Source: Streptomyces albus subsp. albus
Lineage (GTDB): Bacteria; Actinomycetota; Actinomycetes; Streptomycetales; Streptomycetaceae
Length of the DNA: 26,530 nt
Direction: 5' to 3'
Assembly: GCF_000719865.1 (NCBI RefSeq)
Contig: NZ_JOID01000045.1
Location: 1-26,530, forward strand
The notes under the pieces were generated by a model. That model did not search any database, was not told the DNA's origin, and worked only from the letters and a program-made list of their open reading frames with translations. Below, piece by piece: positions 1 to 7,870 of the stretch (positions are counted from its first letter, which is position 1; the number at the start of each line of letters is the position of its first letter). The position numbers and the translations under genes were made by a program.

Positions 1-180
1 CCGCCACACCCTGCCCCACCCCGTCACACTCCCCCGCGGCGGCACCTCCCCCGGCCACCCCCGGCCTCCCCCGTCCCGCCACTCCCCGTCCCACCGTCAC
101 CCGCGCGGCGCAGCCGTCCGGCCGGCCCGGCCCGCCGGACGGAGCGCGGCCGGACCCACGCCCGGCCCACGCCGGACATC

Positions 181-240
181 CACACAACATGGGAAAAGGC
201 TCACAAGACCATAAATGGGTTAATCTGCGCTCATCCCTTG
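181..240 (+). promoter_or_regulatory. Probable promoter region of the symporter-phosphatase gene
   Basis: The first 310 bases hold no gene I can support. Bases 1-180 are C-rich and featureless, while roughly 185-240 is clearly richer in A and T than the surroundings, which is typical of promoters in such genomes. TAATCT at 221-226 could serve as a -10 element, but I see no convincing -35 hexamer. If it is used, the transcript would have a leader of about 75 bases before the ATG at 311. Confidence 0.35.
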
Positions 241-310
241 GTTGCCCCCGCGGGCCGCGGCCCCGCCCACGGGGGACCATCCAAGTCCACCAGGCCTCAC
301 AGGTGAGGAC

Positions 311-3300
311 ATGTTCGATCCGAGCGCACCGGTCGTGACCGTCTTCGCGGTCTATCTGGTCGCCGTGATCGCCGTGGGGCTCCGGTCCTACCCCCGCATC
401 CGCACGTTCGCCGACTTCGCCCTCGGCGGCCGCCGGCTCCCCCCGCTGGTCGCCGCCCTGTCCGCCGGGGCCAGCGACATGTCCGGCTGGCTGTTCCTGG
501 CCCTCCCCGGCGCGGTGTACGCGGCCGGCGTCGGCGCCACCTGGATCGCCATCGGGCTGGCAGCCGGAACGTACCTCAACTGGCTGTTCGTCGCCCCGCG
601 GCTGCGCACCTACACCGAGCGGGCCGGCAACGCCGTGAGCCTGTCGGCCTATCTGGAGGAGCGGTTCGAGGACCGCACCAGGCTGCTCCGGATCGTCACG
701 GCCGCCGTCACCGTCGTGTTCTTCACCCTGTACGTGGCCGGCGGACTGGTCGCCGGCGGGCTGCTCTTCGATCAGGTCTTCGACGTTCCCTACGGCCTCG
801 GGGTGACGCTGACCGCCCTGGTGATCGTCGTCTACTCGTGCCTCGGCGGCTTCCTCGCCGTGAGCCTGACCCATGTGGTCCAGGGCACGCTGATGGCCCT
901 CGCCCTGGTCGTCCTGCCCGCGACCGGCATCGCGATGCTGGGCGGGTTCGGGACGCTGGGCGACGAGCTGAGCCTGCGGACGGCCTCGCTCCTGGAGATG
1001 GGCTCCCGGGCCGAGTACTCCAGCGGCCAGTGGTCCGCCGGCAGCCCGCTCGGCGCCGTCGCGATCGTCTCCCTGCTCGCCTGGGGCCTCGGCTACTTCG
1101 GCCAGCCGCACATCCTCGCCCGCTTCATGGCCATCCGCAGCATCCGCGCCGTCCCGGCGGCCCGGCGCATCGGCACCCTCTGGGTGCTCGTCGTGCTCAC
1201 CGGCGCCTCGCTCACCGGCCTGGCCGGGATCGCCCTGCTCGACGAGCCGCTCGCCAACCCCGAGACCGTGTTCATCGCCCTGACGGAGTCCCTGCTCAAC
1301 CCGTGGATCGCGGGCATCATGCTGATCGCCGTCCTGGCCGCGATCATGTCGACCGCGGACAGCCAGCTGCTCGTGTCCTCCGTCGCCCTGACCGAGGACT
1401 TCTACCACGCCTTCCTCAGCCGGAGCGCCCCGGACAAGGTGCTGGTGTGGGTCGGCCGCGGCGCCGTGGTGGCGGTGACGCTGACCGCCTGCGTCATCGC
1501 GCTCGAGGGCGGCGGCGTGCTGGACATCGTGGCCCACGCCTGGGCGGGCTTCGGCGCCTCCTTCGGCCCCGTCGTCCTCCTCTCCCTGTACTGGCCGCGC
1601 ATGACGTGGGCCGGGGCGATGGCCGGCATCGTGACGGGCGCGGGCGTCGTCCTCTTCTGGGGGCGCGTCAACCAGCTCCTCGGTCCGCTGGAGACCGGCG
1701 TCTACGAGATGGTCCCGGGCGTGCTGGCCGCCACCGCCGCCGCGCTGCTCTTCGGCCGGTGGGCCGGCCGCCCCCCGCAGCGCGCCTTCTGGCGGCTGCC
1801 GGGAGGCGGGGTGAACCAGCTGATGCTGGAGCCGTCCCTCGGCCAGGCGCCGATCGGCATGGCCATGGTCGACAGCGATCTGCGGTACGTCTGGGTGAAC
1901 AGGGTGCTGGAACGCATGGCCCCGCTGGAACAGCGGCTGGGACGGCGGGTGACGGACATCCTGCCCCGCCGGCAGGCGGAAGGGCTGGAGGAGCGCATGC
2001 GGGCCGTGCTGGAGAGCGGCGAGCCGGTGCTGGACTACGAATTCGGCGGCCCCGGCTTCACCGATCCGCGCCAGGAGCGGGCGTACTCGGTCTCCATCTT
2101 CGGCATGGAGGACCGGCACGGCCGGCGCGTCGGGATCTGGTACATGGTCATCGACGTCACCGACCGCTGGAAGGCCAAGCAGCGCCTGGCCCTGCTGAAC
2201 GACGCCAGCGCCCGGATCGGCAGCACCCTGGACGTGGCGCTGACCGCGCAGGAACTCGCCGACGACACCGTGCCCTCCCTCGCCGACTTCGTCGCCGTCG
2301 ACCTGCTGGAGTCGGTGGTGCGCGGGGAGGAGCCCGCTCCCGGACCGGTCGACGGCACCCCCGCCCTGCGGCGGGCGGGGCGGAAGTCGGTGGGCGGCGG
2401 CCGGGAAGCGGGACCGGGCGCGGGCGAGAGCGTCCGCCCTTCCCCCGACTCCCCGGCGATCCGCTGCCTGCTCCGGGGCAGGACCCTGGTGGAGTCGGGC
2501 CCCGGCCTCGAGGACAGGGCCTGGCCGGCGGACGATCCGGCACTAGCGGCCTTCGCCGCCGCGTCCGGGCTGCACGCGATGATGGTCGTGCCCCTGCGGG
2601 CCCGCGGAGTCTTCCTGGGCGCGGCCGTCTTCCTCCGGTCCCGGCGCCTCGGAGCCTTCGAGGAGGACGACGTGCGGCTCGCCGAGGAACTCGTCTCCCG
2701 CACCGCGGTGAGCATCGACAACGCCCGCCGCTACGCCCGCGAGCGGACCGCGGCCCAGACCATGCAGCGCTCCCTGCTGCCGCACGGGCTGACCGGGGGC
2801 TCCGCGCTGGAGGTCGCGTCCCGGTACCTCCCGGCCGACGCGCCGAGCGGGGTGGGCGGCGACTGGTTCGACGTGATCCCGCTCTCCGGAGCGCGGGTCG
2901 CGCTGACCGTCGGGGACGTCGTCGGCCACGGCATCAACGCCGCCACCACGATGGGGCGGCTCCGCACGGCCGTGCGCACCCTCGCCAATCTGGACCTCCC
3001 GCCGGACGAGCTGCTCGCCCATCTGGACGACCTGGTCACCGATCTGATGGGGCCCGACCCGGACGGCTACGCGGAGGAGCCGCCGGCCGCGGAGAAGGAG
3101 AGCGTGGCCGCCACCTTCCTCGGCTCCACCTGCCTCTACGCCGTGTACGACCCGGTCGGCGGGCGGTGCACGCTGGCCCGGGCCGGTCATCCACCGCCCG
3201 TGGTCGTCCGCCCCGACGGCACCGCCGAGGTGCTGGACCTGCCCGCCGGGCCGCCGCTGGGCCTGGGAGCCCTGCCGTTCGAGTCCGCCGACTTCACCCT

Positions 3301-3925
3301 GGAGGAGGGCAGCCTCATCGCCCTCTACACCAACGGCCTCCTCCAGGCGTACGACGTGGACATCGAGGTCGGGCTGGCCCGGCTGAGCGGGGTCCTCACG
3401 GCCGCGCGGCCGGGACTGGAGGAGACGGGCGACCAGGTGATGGAGGCCCTGCTGGCCGGCCCGCCCTCCGACGACGCCGCCCTCCTCCTCGCCCGGACCC
3501 GGGTCCTGGACTCGACCCGGGTCGCCTCCAAGGAACTGCCCGGCGACCCGGCCGTCGTCTCCGAGGCCCGCGCCTTCGTCACCCGGCAGCTGACGGAGTG
3601 GGAGATGGACGATCTGCTGTTCACCACGGAGCTCATCGTCAGCGAGCTGGTCACCAACGCCATCCGGCACGGAACCGGGCCGATCACGCTGCGTCTGATC
3701 CGGGAGCGCGCCCTGATCTGCGAGGTCTCCGACACCAGCAGCACCTCGCCCCGGCTGCGCCACGCCCGGACCACGGACGAGGGCGGCCGGGGCCTGCTGA
3801 TCGTCGCGCAGCTCGCGCGGCGGTGGGGCACCCGCTACACGGCGGACGGCAAGGTCATCTGGACGGAACAGGCCGTCCCGTCCGGCACGGCGCCGTCCGC
3901 GGCCGTCGTCGTCCCGGAGATGTGA
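311..3925 (+). CDS. SSS-family symporter fused to PAS-GAF-SpoIIE phosphatase-HATPase
   Basis: This 1204-residue protein joins a membrane transporter to a phosphatase signalling module. Residues about 1-500 are a Na+/solute symporter of the PutP-like SSS family (SLC5 fold), with many hydrophobic helices, the STADSQLLVSS motif and a GGFLAVSLTHVVQG segment. A PAS domain follows (about 505-618), then a GAF domain (about 625-810) containing a Gly/Pro-rich loop, a PP2C/SpoIIE phosphatase (about 817-1066; GGDWFD, GDVVGHG and DDAALL metal-binding motifs kept), and an RsbW-like ATPase (about 1073-1190; N-box ELVTNAIRHG and GGRGL). The open frame extends to a TTG at 242, but ATG 311 has a GTGAGGA Shine-Dalgarno site just upstream and starts where the family starts. 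By family knowledge, SpoIIE phosphatases act on anti-anti-sigma phosphoproteins and RsbW-like domains bind sigma factors or anti-anti-sigma factors. Inference: transport or ligand occupancy is sensed and passed to a partner switch. No partner gene lies in the window. CbrA-type kinases are an analogous transporter fusion. Confidence 0.93.
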   Translation: MFDPSAPVVTVFAVYLVAVIAVGLRSYPRIRTFADFALGGRRLPPLVAALSAGASDMSGWLFLALPGAVYAAGVGATWIAIGLAAGTYLNWLFVAPRLRTYTERAGNAVSLSAYLEERFEDRTRLLRIVTAAVTVVFFTLYVAGGLVAGGLLFDQVFDVPYGLGVTLTALVIVVYSCLGGFLAVSLTHVVQGTLMALALVVLPATGIAMLGGFGTLGDELSLRTASLLEMGSRAEYSSGQWSAGSPLGAVAIVSLLAWGLGYFGQPHILARFMAIRSIRAVPAARRIGTLWVLVVLTGASLTGLAGIALLDEPLANPETVFIALTESLLNPWIAGIMLIAVLAAIMSTADSQLLVSSVALTEDFYHAFLSRSAPDKVLVWVGRGAVVAVTLTACVIALEGGGVLDIVAHAWAGFGASFGPVVLLSLYWPRMTWAGAMAGIVTGAGVVLFWGRVNQLLGPLETGVYEMVPGVLAATAAALLFGRWAGRPPQRAFWRLPGGGVNQLMLEPSLGQAPIGMAMVDSDLRYVWVNRVLERMAPLEQRLGRRVTDILPRRQAEGLEERMRAVLESGEPVLDYEFGGPGFTDPRQERAYSVSIFGMEDRHGRRVGIWYMVIDVTDRWKAKQRLALLNDASARIGSTLDVALTAQELADDTVPSLADFVAVDLLESVVRGEEPAPGPVDGTPALRRAGRKSVGGGREAGPGAGESVRPSPDSPAIRCLLRGRTLVESGPGLEDRAWPADDPALAAFAAASGLHAMMVVPLRARGVFLGAAVFLRSRRLGAFEEDDVRLAEELVSRTAVSIDNARRYARERTAAQTMQRSLLPHGLTGGSALEVASRYLPADAPSGVGGDWFDVIPLSGARVALTVGDVVGHGINAATTMGRLRTAVRTLANLDLPPDELLAHLDDLVTDLMGPDPDGYAEEPPAAEKESVAATFLGSTCLYAVYDPVGGRCTLARAGHPPPVVVRPDGTAEVLDLPAGPPLGLGALPFESADFTLEEGSLIALYTNGLLQAYDVDIEVGLARLSGVLTAARPGLEETGDQVMEALLAGPPSDDAALLLARTRVLDSTRVASKELPGDPAVVSEARAFVTRQLTEWEMDDLLFTTELIVSELVTNAIRHGTGPITLRLIRERALICEVSDTSSTSPRLRHARTTDEGGRGLLIVAQLARRWGTRYTADGKVIWTEQAVPSGTAPSAAVVVPEM

Positions 3926-3945
3926 CCCCGGCGGTCCGCGACGAG

Positions 3946-3976
3946 CGGGCCGCCCCCCGCGCGGGGGGACGGCCCG
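3946..3976. terminator. Hairpin between convergent genes
   Basis: CGGGCCG (3946-3952) pairs with CGGCCCG (3970-3976) and CCCCCC (3953-3958) with GGGGGG (3963-3968), leaving a GCGC loop and one bulged A at 3969. This 13-bp stem fills the short gap between two convergent genes and probably ends both transcripts. It has no T-run, as is common for terminators in high-GC actinobacteria. Confidence 0.65.
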
Positions 3977-3994
3977 GGCGGACCCGCCGCGGTC

Positions 3995-4432
3995 TCAGGG
4001 GGCGAGCGGGCTCTCGGGCCGCCAGGTGCTCAGCGCCCACAGGACCAGCAGGTCGATCCCGATGAGGACGATCGCCCAGACCGGGATGTACGGCAGCCAC
4101 AGGAAGTTGGCGACCAGATGGATCGAGACCAGGATGATGGCGGTGTAGCGCGCCCAGGACGCTCCCTGCACGACGCCGTAGCCGGTGAACGCCACCAGCA
4201 CGCCGAGCGCCAGGTGGAGCCAGCCCCAGCCGGTCAGATCGACCTCGAAGACGTAGTCGCCGATCTCGGCGAAGACGTCGTCCTCGGCGATGGCGGCGAT
4301 GCCCTGCAGGACACCGAGGACGCCGGCGATCAGCAGGACGGCTCCCGCGAAGACCGCGGTACCGCCGGGCCCCGCGGTGCTGCGGGTGGCGGACGCGTGA
4401 GCGCTCGCCGGGGTGTGTGGAGCCTGGCTCAT
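3995..4432 (-). CDS. DUF7144-type small membrane protein
   Basis: The 145-residue protein has a short polar N-terminus followed by four hydrophobic segments (about residues 24-46, 65-86, 92-110 and 116-136). The order GWGWLHLALGVLVAFTGYGV, then SWARYTAIILVS, then WLPYIPVWAIVLIGIDLLVLWAL matches small actinobacterial membrane proteins now called DUF7144. No biochemical function is known to me. The ATG at 4432 follows a GGGAGG Shine-Dalgarno site at about 6 bases; the longer frame up to 4594 lacks such support. It is divergent from fdhD with about 200 bases between the starts, and convergent with the symporter-phosphatase gene. Confidence 0.82.
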   Translation of the reverse strand: MSQAPHTPASAHASATRSTAGPGGTAVFAGAVLLIAGVLGVLQGIAAIAEDDVFAEIGDYVFEVDLTGWGWLHLALGVLVAFTGYGVVQGASWARYTAIILVSIHLVANFLWLPYIPVWAIVLIGIDLLVLWALSTWRPESPLAP

Positions 4433-4593
4433 GACTGCCTCCCGGGCCTGGGCCGCGTACGGCGGCGGCGGTGGCGCCGGGCCGGCGGGCCGCCGGCCGG
4501 AACCTGCCGTTCCTTTCCAGGCTAGGCAGAGGCGTCCCGGCCCCGCATCCGGAGCCGGGACGGGGCGGGGGGCGGCGCCGCCGTTCCGGGGCA

Positions 4594-4599
4594 TACGGT
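4594..4599 (+). promoter_or_regulatory. Candidate -10 element for fdhD
   Basis: TACGGT lies 36 bases upstream of the fdhD ATG, and the same hexamer sits at the ABC-transporter promoter. It would give a leader of about 30 bases that includes the GGGAGA ribosome binding site. No clear -35 element is seen, so this is a weak call. Confidence 0.3.
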
Positions 4600-4635
4600 G
4601 GCCATCGGGTCGGACGCGCAGGCGGGAGACAGCAC

Positions 4636-5463
4636 ATGGGCCGGGTCACCGAGCGGCGGCGGGTGGTACGGATTCGGGACGGCGCGGTGAGCGCGCGTCC
4701 CGACACGCTCGTCGCGGAGGAACCCCTGGAGATCCGGCTGGGCGGCAAGCCGCTCGCCGTCACCATGCGCACCCCCGGTGACGACTTCGCGCTCGCGGCG
4801 GGCTTCCTGGTCAGCGAGGGCGTCCTGGGGCGGGCGGAGGAGCTGGCCGGCATCGCCTACTGCGCCGGGGCCACCGACGGCGGCGGCAACACGTACAACG
4901 TGGTGGACGTCCGGCTCGCCCCGGAGGTGCCGGTGCCCTCCATCACGCTGGAGCGCAACGTCTACACGACCTCCTCCTGCGGGATCTGCGGCAAGGCCAG
5001 CCTGGACGCCGTGCGGACCACGGCCCGCTGGCCGGTCGCCGACGAGCCGCCGGTCCGCGTCACGCCCGCGGTGCTGGCCGGGCTGCCGGAGCGGCTGCGC
5101 GCCGCCCAGCGGGTGTTCGACCGGACGGGCGGGTTGCACGCGGCCGGACTGTTCTCGCCCGAGGGCGAGCTGCTGGACCTGCGGGAGGACGTCGGCCGGC
5201 ACAACGCCGTCGACAAGCTGGTGGGCCGGGCGCTGCAGGACGGGCGGCTGCCGCTGTCGCGGTGCGTACTGCTGGTCTCCGGGCGGGCCTCGTTCGAGCT
5301 GGCGCAGAAGGCGGTGATGGCCGGGATCCCCGTGCTGGCCGCCGTCTCCGCGCCGTCCTCCCTCGCGGTGGACCTCGCCGAGGAGACCGGGCTGACCCTC
5401 GTCGGCTTCCTCCGCGGCGCGTCCATGAACGTCTACGCGGGCGCGGAGCGCGTCACCGTGTGA
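4636..5463 (+). CDS. fdhD: Formate dehydrogenase accessory sulfurtransferase FdhD
   Basis: The 275-residue protein is FdhD, which transfers sulfur from a cysteine desulfurase to the molybdenum bis-PGD cofactor before the cofactor enters formate dehydrogenase. The sequence shows the family's N-terminal EEPLEIRLGGKPLAVTMRTPGDDFALAAGFLVSEG block, the sulfur-carrying loop SSCGICG with Cys115 and Cys118, the GLHAAGLF block and the very conserved LREDVGRHNAVDKLVG segment. Length is normal for the family. The ATG at 4636 is preceded by GGGAGA; the open frame starting at 4471 would add 55 residues with no family counterpart. No formate dehydrogenase structural gene is in the window, so its client must lie elsewhere. 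In actinomycetes fdhD often sits apart from its client. Confidence 0.96.
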   Translation: MGRVTERRRVVRIRDGAVSARPDTLVAEEPLEIRLGGKPLAVTMRTPGDDFALAAGFLVSEGVLGRAEELAGIAYCAGATDGGGNTYNVVDVRLAPEVPVPSITLERNVYTTSSCGICGKASLDAVRTTARWPVADEPPVRVTPAVLAGLPERLRAAQRVFDRTGGLHAAGLFSPEGELLDLREDVGRHNAVDKLVGRALQDGRLPLSRCVLLVSGRASFELAQKAVMAGIPVLAAVSAPSSLAVDLAEETGLTLVGFLRGASMNVYAGAERVTV

Positions 5464-5627
5464 AGACCGGGGGCGGGAGCAGGACCGGGGACGGGGCCGG
5501 CGCCGGAGGCGTGCCCGGCCTGGGCGGACGCCCCGCGAGCCCCGCGAGAGGCGGCCGCCGTGAAGAGATCCGCCGTGAAGCGCCGGTGACGGACCGGCGG
5601 GGATCGCGTGAAGACGGTGAAAGGCCA

Positions 5628-5645
5628 ACTGACCCCCGAGTCAGT
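5628..5645. promoter_or_regulatory. Inverted repeat ACTGAC-N6-GTCAGT, candidate operator
   Basis: A perfect 6-bp inverted repeat (arms 5628-5633 and 5640-5645, 6-base spacer), flanked by further outer matches GGCC at 5623-5626 and 5650-5653. It is about 160 bases upstream of the acyl-CoA ligase start. The size and symmetry fit a dimeric repressor such as a TetR-family protein, but no regulator can be assigned from sequence alone. Confidence 0.4.
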
Positions 5646-5700
5646 AATCGGCCGAGGTCAGCGCACGGCTCCGCCATTCCCCCACCTGACCTGCACATTT

Positions 5701-5721
5701 ACCGCACCCTACGGTTGCGGT
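5701..5721. promoter_or_regulatory. Inverted repeat ACCGCA-N9-TGCGGT
   Basis: A perfect 6-bp inverted repeat with arms 5701-5706 and 5716-5721, located where a promoter for the acyl-CoA ligase would be expected. It could be an operator or a short RNA hairpin. No known consensus is recognised. Confidence 0.3.
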
Positions 5722-5803
5722 GCGAACCTCACGCCGATCCGGATCCATCGGGTACCGTCGCCGGGCTGTGCGAAGTGCCGAGGAAGTTCCGAGGAGGGAT
5801 GCG

Positions 5804-7627
5804 TTGCGCGACATCTCCACCCCCGCTGTCACGACGGCGCCCCAGGCCGGCGGCCTGGCCGACGCCGTCTACGACCGTGCCGCCCGCGAACCGGACAAGG
5901 TCGTGCTGGGCCGCAAGTCGGACGGCGTGTGGCGGGACGTCACCGCGGCGGAGTTCCACGACGAGGTGCTGGCGCTCGCCAAGGGGCTGATAGCCGAGGG
6001 CATACGCTTCGGCGACCGTGTCGCCATCATGTCCCGGACCCGCTACGAGTGGACCCTCTTCGACTTCGCCCTGTGGAGCATCGGCGCCCAGCCCATCCCC
6101 ATCTACCCGACCTCCTCCGCCGAGCAGGTCCTGTGGATCCTCCACGACGCGGACGTCGCGGCCTGCCTCGTCGAGCACGAGGACCACGCCATGACGGTCG
6201 GCTCGGTGATCGACCGGCTGCCGCGGATGGGCCGGCTGTGGCAGCTCAACGCCGACGCCGTCGGGCAGCTCACCGCCGCCGGCGCGCACATCGAGGACGA
6301 CGTGGTGCACCGTCACCGGCGTGCCGTCACCCCGGACTCCACCGCCACGGTGATCTACACCTCCGGCACCACCGGCCGCCCCAAGGGCTGCGTGCTCACC
6401 CACGCCAACTTCCTCTTCGAGACCGACACGATGGTCACCCGCTGGGAGCCGGTCTTCCACTCCCGGCCCGGCGACGAGCCGTCCACCCTGCTCTTCCTGC
6501 CGATCTCCCATGTCTTCGGCCGGATGGTGGAGGTCGCGGGCATCCGGCACGGCGTCAAACTCGGCCACCAGCCGAACCTCGCGGCGAGCGAACTCCTGCC
6601 GGACCTGGCCGTGTTCCGGCCCACCTTCATCCTCGCCGTGCCCTACGTCTTCGAGAAGATCTTCCACGCGGCCCGGCGCAAGGCGGAGGCCGAGGGCAGG
6701 GTGGGCCCCTTCGACAAGGCCGTCGACGTGGCGGTGCGCTACGCCGAGGCGCTGGAGGACCGGGCCTTCGGGGCCGGCTCCGGGCCCGGCCCCGGGCTGC
6801 GGCTGCAGCACCAGCTCTTCGACAAGCTCGTCTACGGCAAGCTGCGCGCGGCCATGGGCGGCCGCATCCGCCATGCCATGTCCGGCGGTTCGGCGATGGA
6901 ACGGCGGCTCGGGCTGTTCTTCGCCGGGGCCGGCGTCACCGTCTACGAGGGCTACGGGCTGACCGAGTCGACGGCCGCCGCCACCGCCAACCCCCCGGAG
7001 CGCACCCGCTACGGAACCGTCGGCCCGCCGATCCCGGGCACCTCCGTGCACATCGCGGAGGACGGCGAGATCTGGCTCCACGGCGGGAACGTCTTCAGCG
7101 GCTACCTCAACGAGCCCAAGGCGACCCACGAGACCCTGCGCGACGGCTGGCTGGCCACCGGCGACCTCGGCTCGCTCGACGAGGACGGCTACCTCACCAT
7201 CACCGGGCGGAAGAAGGAGATCCTGGTGACCTCCGGCGGGAAGAGCGTCTCGCCGGGCCCGCTGGAGGAGCGCGTGCGGCTGCACCCGCTGGTCGCCCAG
7301 TGCATCGTCGTCGGCAACGACCGGCCCTATGTCGCCGCGCTGGTCACCCTCGACCCGGAGGCGGTGGAGCACTGGCTGAAGATGCGCGGCAAGCCGCGGC
7401 TCACGGCCTCGGAACTGGTGCGCGACAAGGAGCTGGAGACCGAGATCCGCCGCGCGGTCGTGGCCGCCAACACCATGGTGTCGAAGGCCGAGTCGATCCG
7501 TACCTTCCGCATCCTGTCGGCGCAGTTCACCGAGGAGCAGGGGCTGCTCACGCCCTCGCTGAAACTCAAGCGCAAGGCCATCGAGTCCGCGTGCGCCGAC
7601 GAGGTCGAGGCCCTGTACCGCACCTGA
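5804..7627 (+). CDS. Long-chain fatty acid--CoA ligase (AMP-forming)
   Basis: The 607-residue protein is an acyl-adenylate-forming enzyme that activates long-chain fatty acids with ATP and CoA. Visible core motifs are the phosphate loop VIYTSGTTGRPKG (about residues 183-196), YEGYGLTEST (about 380-390), the hinge region GWLATGDLG (about 450) and GRKKEILVTSGGKSVSP (about 468-485) with its glycine-rich loop. Length fits FadD15-like ligases. The start is a TTG at 5804, giving MRDISTPA, which resembles the usual family start; GAGGAGGG at 5791-5798 is correctly placed 5 bases upstream. The frame is open further upstream to 5720, but that extension has no family match. An out-of-frame ATG at 5799 abuts the Shine-Dalgarno site and is unlikely to be used. 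The gene stands alone, with 243 bases before the next one. Confidence 0.95.
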   Translation: MRDISTPAVTTAPQAGGLADAVYDRAAREPDKVVLGRKSDGVWRDVTAAEFHDEVLALAKGLIAEGIRFGDRVAIMSRTRYEWTLFDFALWSIGAQPIPIYPTSSAEQVLWILHDADVAACLVEHEDHAMTVGSVIDRLPRMGRLWQLNADAVGQLTAAGAHIEDDVVHRHRRAVTPDSTATVIYTSGTTGRPKGCVLTHANFLFETDTMVTRWEPVFHSRPGDEPSTLLFLPISHVFGRMVEVAGIRHGVKLGHQPNLAASELLPDLAVFRPTFILAVPYVFEKIFHAARRKAEAEGRVGPFDKAVDVAVRYAEALEDRAFGAGSGPGPGLRLQHQLFDKLVYGKLRAAMGGRIRHAMSGGSAMERRLGLFFAGAGVTVYEGYGLTESTAAATANPPERTRYGTVGPPIPGTSVHIAEDGEIWLHGGNVFSGYLNEPKATHETLRDGWLATGDLGSLDEDGYLTITGRKKEILVTSGGKSVSPGPLEERVRLHPLVAQCIVVGNDRPYVAALVTLDPEAVEHWLKMRGKPRLTASELVRDKELETEIRRAVVAANTMVSKAESIRTFRILSAQFTEEQGLLTPSLKLKRKAIESACADEVEALYRT

Positions 7628-7802
7628 GCCCGTCGCGGCCGCCGCCGCCCGGGAGCTGTGTCGGCGCCGCGCCCGGCCTTCCCCGGGAACGGGGGCCATG
7701 CGGAATACCCTTACCGGATACCGGAACGCGGAATGCGCGGCCGTCATCGATCGTCCGATCAGGGGCAGAAGCCGCCGTGGCACCGCGGCGTCCGAGTCAC
7801 CG

Positions 7803-7854
7803 CACGGCGACCGACCCACGGCGACCGACCACGACGACCGAACCACGACGACCA
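7803..7854 (+). repeat. Four tandem ~14-bp repeats in the aldo/keto reductase leader
   Basis: CACGGCGACCGACC occurs twice back to back (7803-7816 and 7817-7830), followed by two diverged units (7831-7844 and from 7845) that share ACGACGACC. The array ends at the AGAAGGA ribosome binding site (7854-7860) of the aldo/keto reductase. It may reflect slippage, or it may influence leader structure. The rest of the 7628-7870 gap contains no gene I can support. Confidence 0.65.
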
Positions 7855-7870
7855 GAAGGACCGACCGCCC

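Larger units (their letters stand above)
5464..5803 (+). other. Non-coding gap with two inverted repeats before the acyl-CoA ligase
   Basis: These 340 bases between fdhD and the acyl-CoA ligase show no credible gene. The first 150 bases are GC-rich, with no clear terminator for fdhD. The second half is less GC-rich and carries two perfect 6-bp inverted repeats, listed separately, consistent with a regulated promoter region. TACCGT at 5753-5758 is a possible -10 element. Confidence 0.5.

Noticed and set aside
838..4065. 1075-residue open frame on the plus strand overlapping the symporter-phosphatase gene
   Set aside because: Pro/Arg/Gly-rich translation without domains; it is the shifted frame of a clearly recognisable gene with matching codon bias, typical of high-GC DNA.
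3855..4853. Minus-strand 332-residue frame over the DUF7144/fdhD divergent region
   Set aside because: It spans two genes and their promoters; only the DUF7144 frame shows a ribosome site and family sequence.
7681..7745. ECF-sigma promoter (GGAAC/GGAAT motifs) before the aldo/keto reductase
   Set aside because: Several GGAA-type motifs occur, but none has a correctly spaced -10 partner; the spacings I measured (for example 14 bases) do not fit known ECF promoters.
7658..7870. N-terminal extension of the aldo/keto reductase
   Set aside because: Family proteins begin at SNVPSIALNNG; the extension translates tandem repeats and includes an Arg/Asp-rich stretch with no homology expected.
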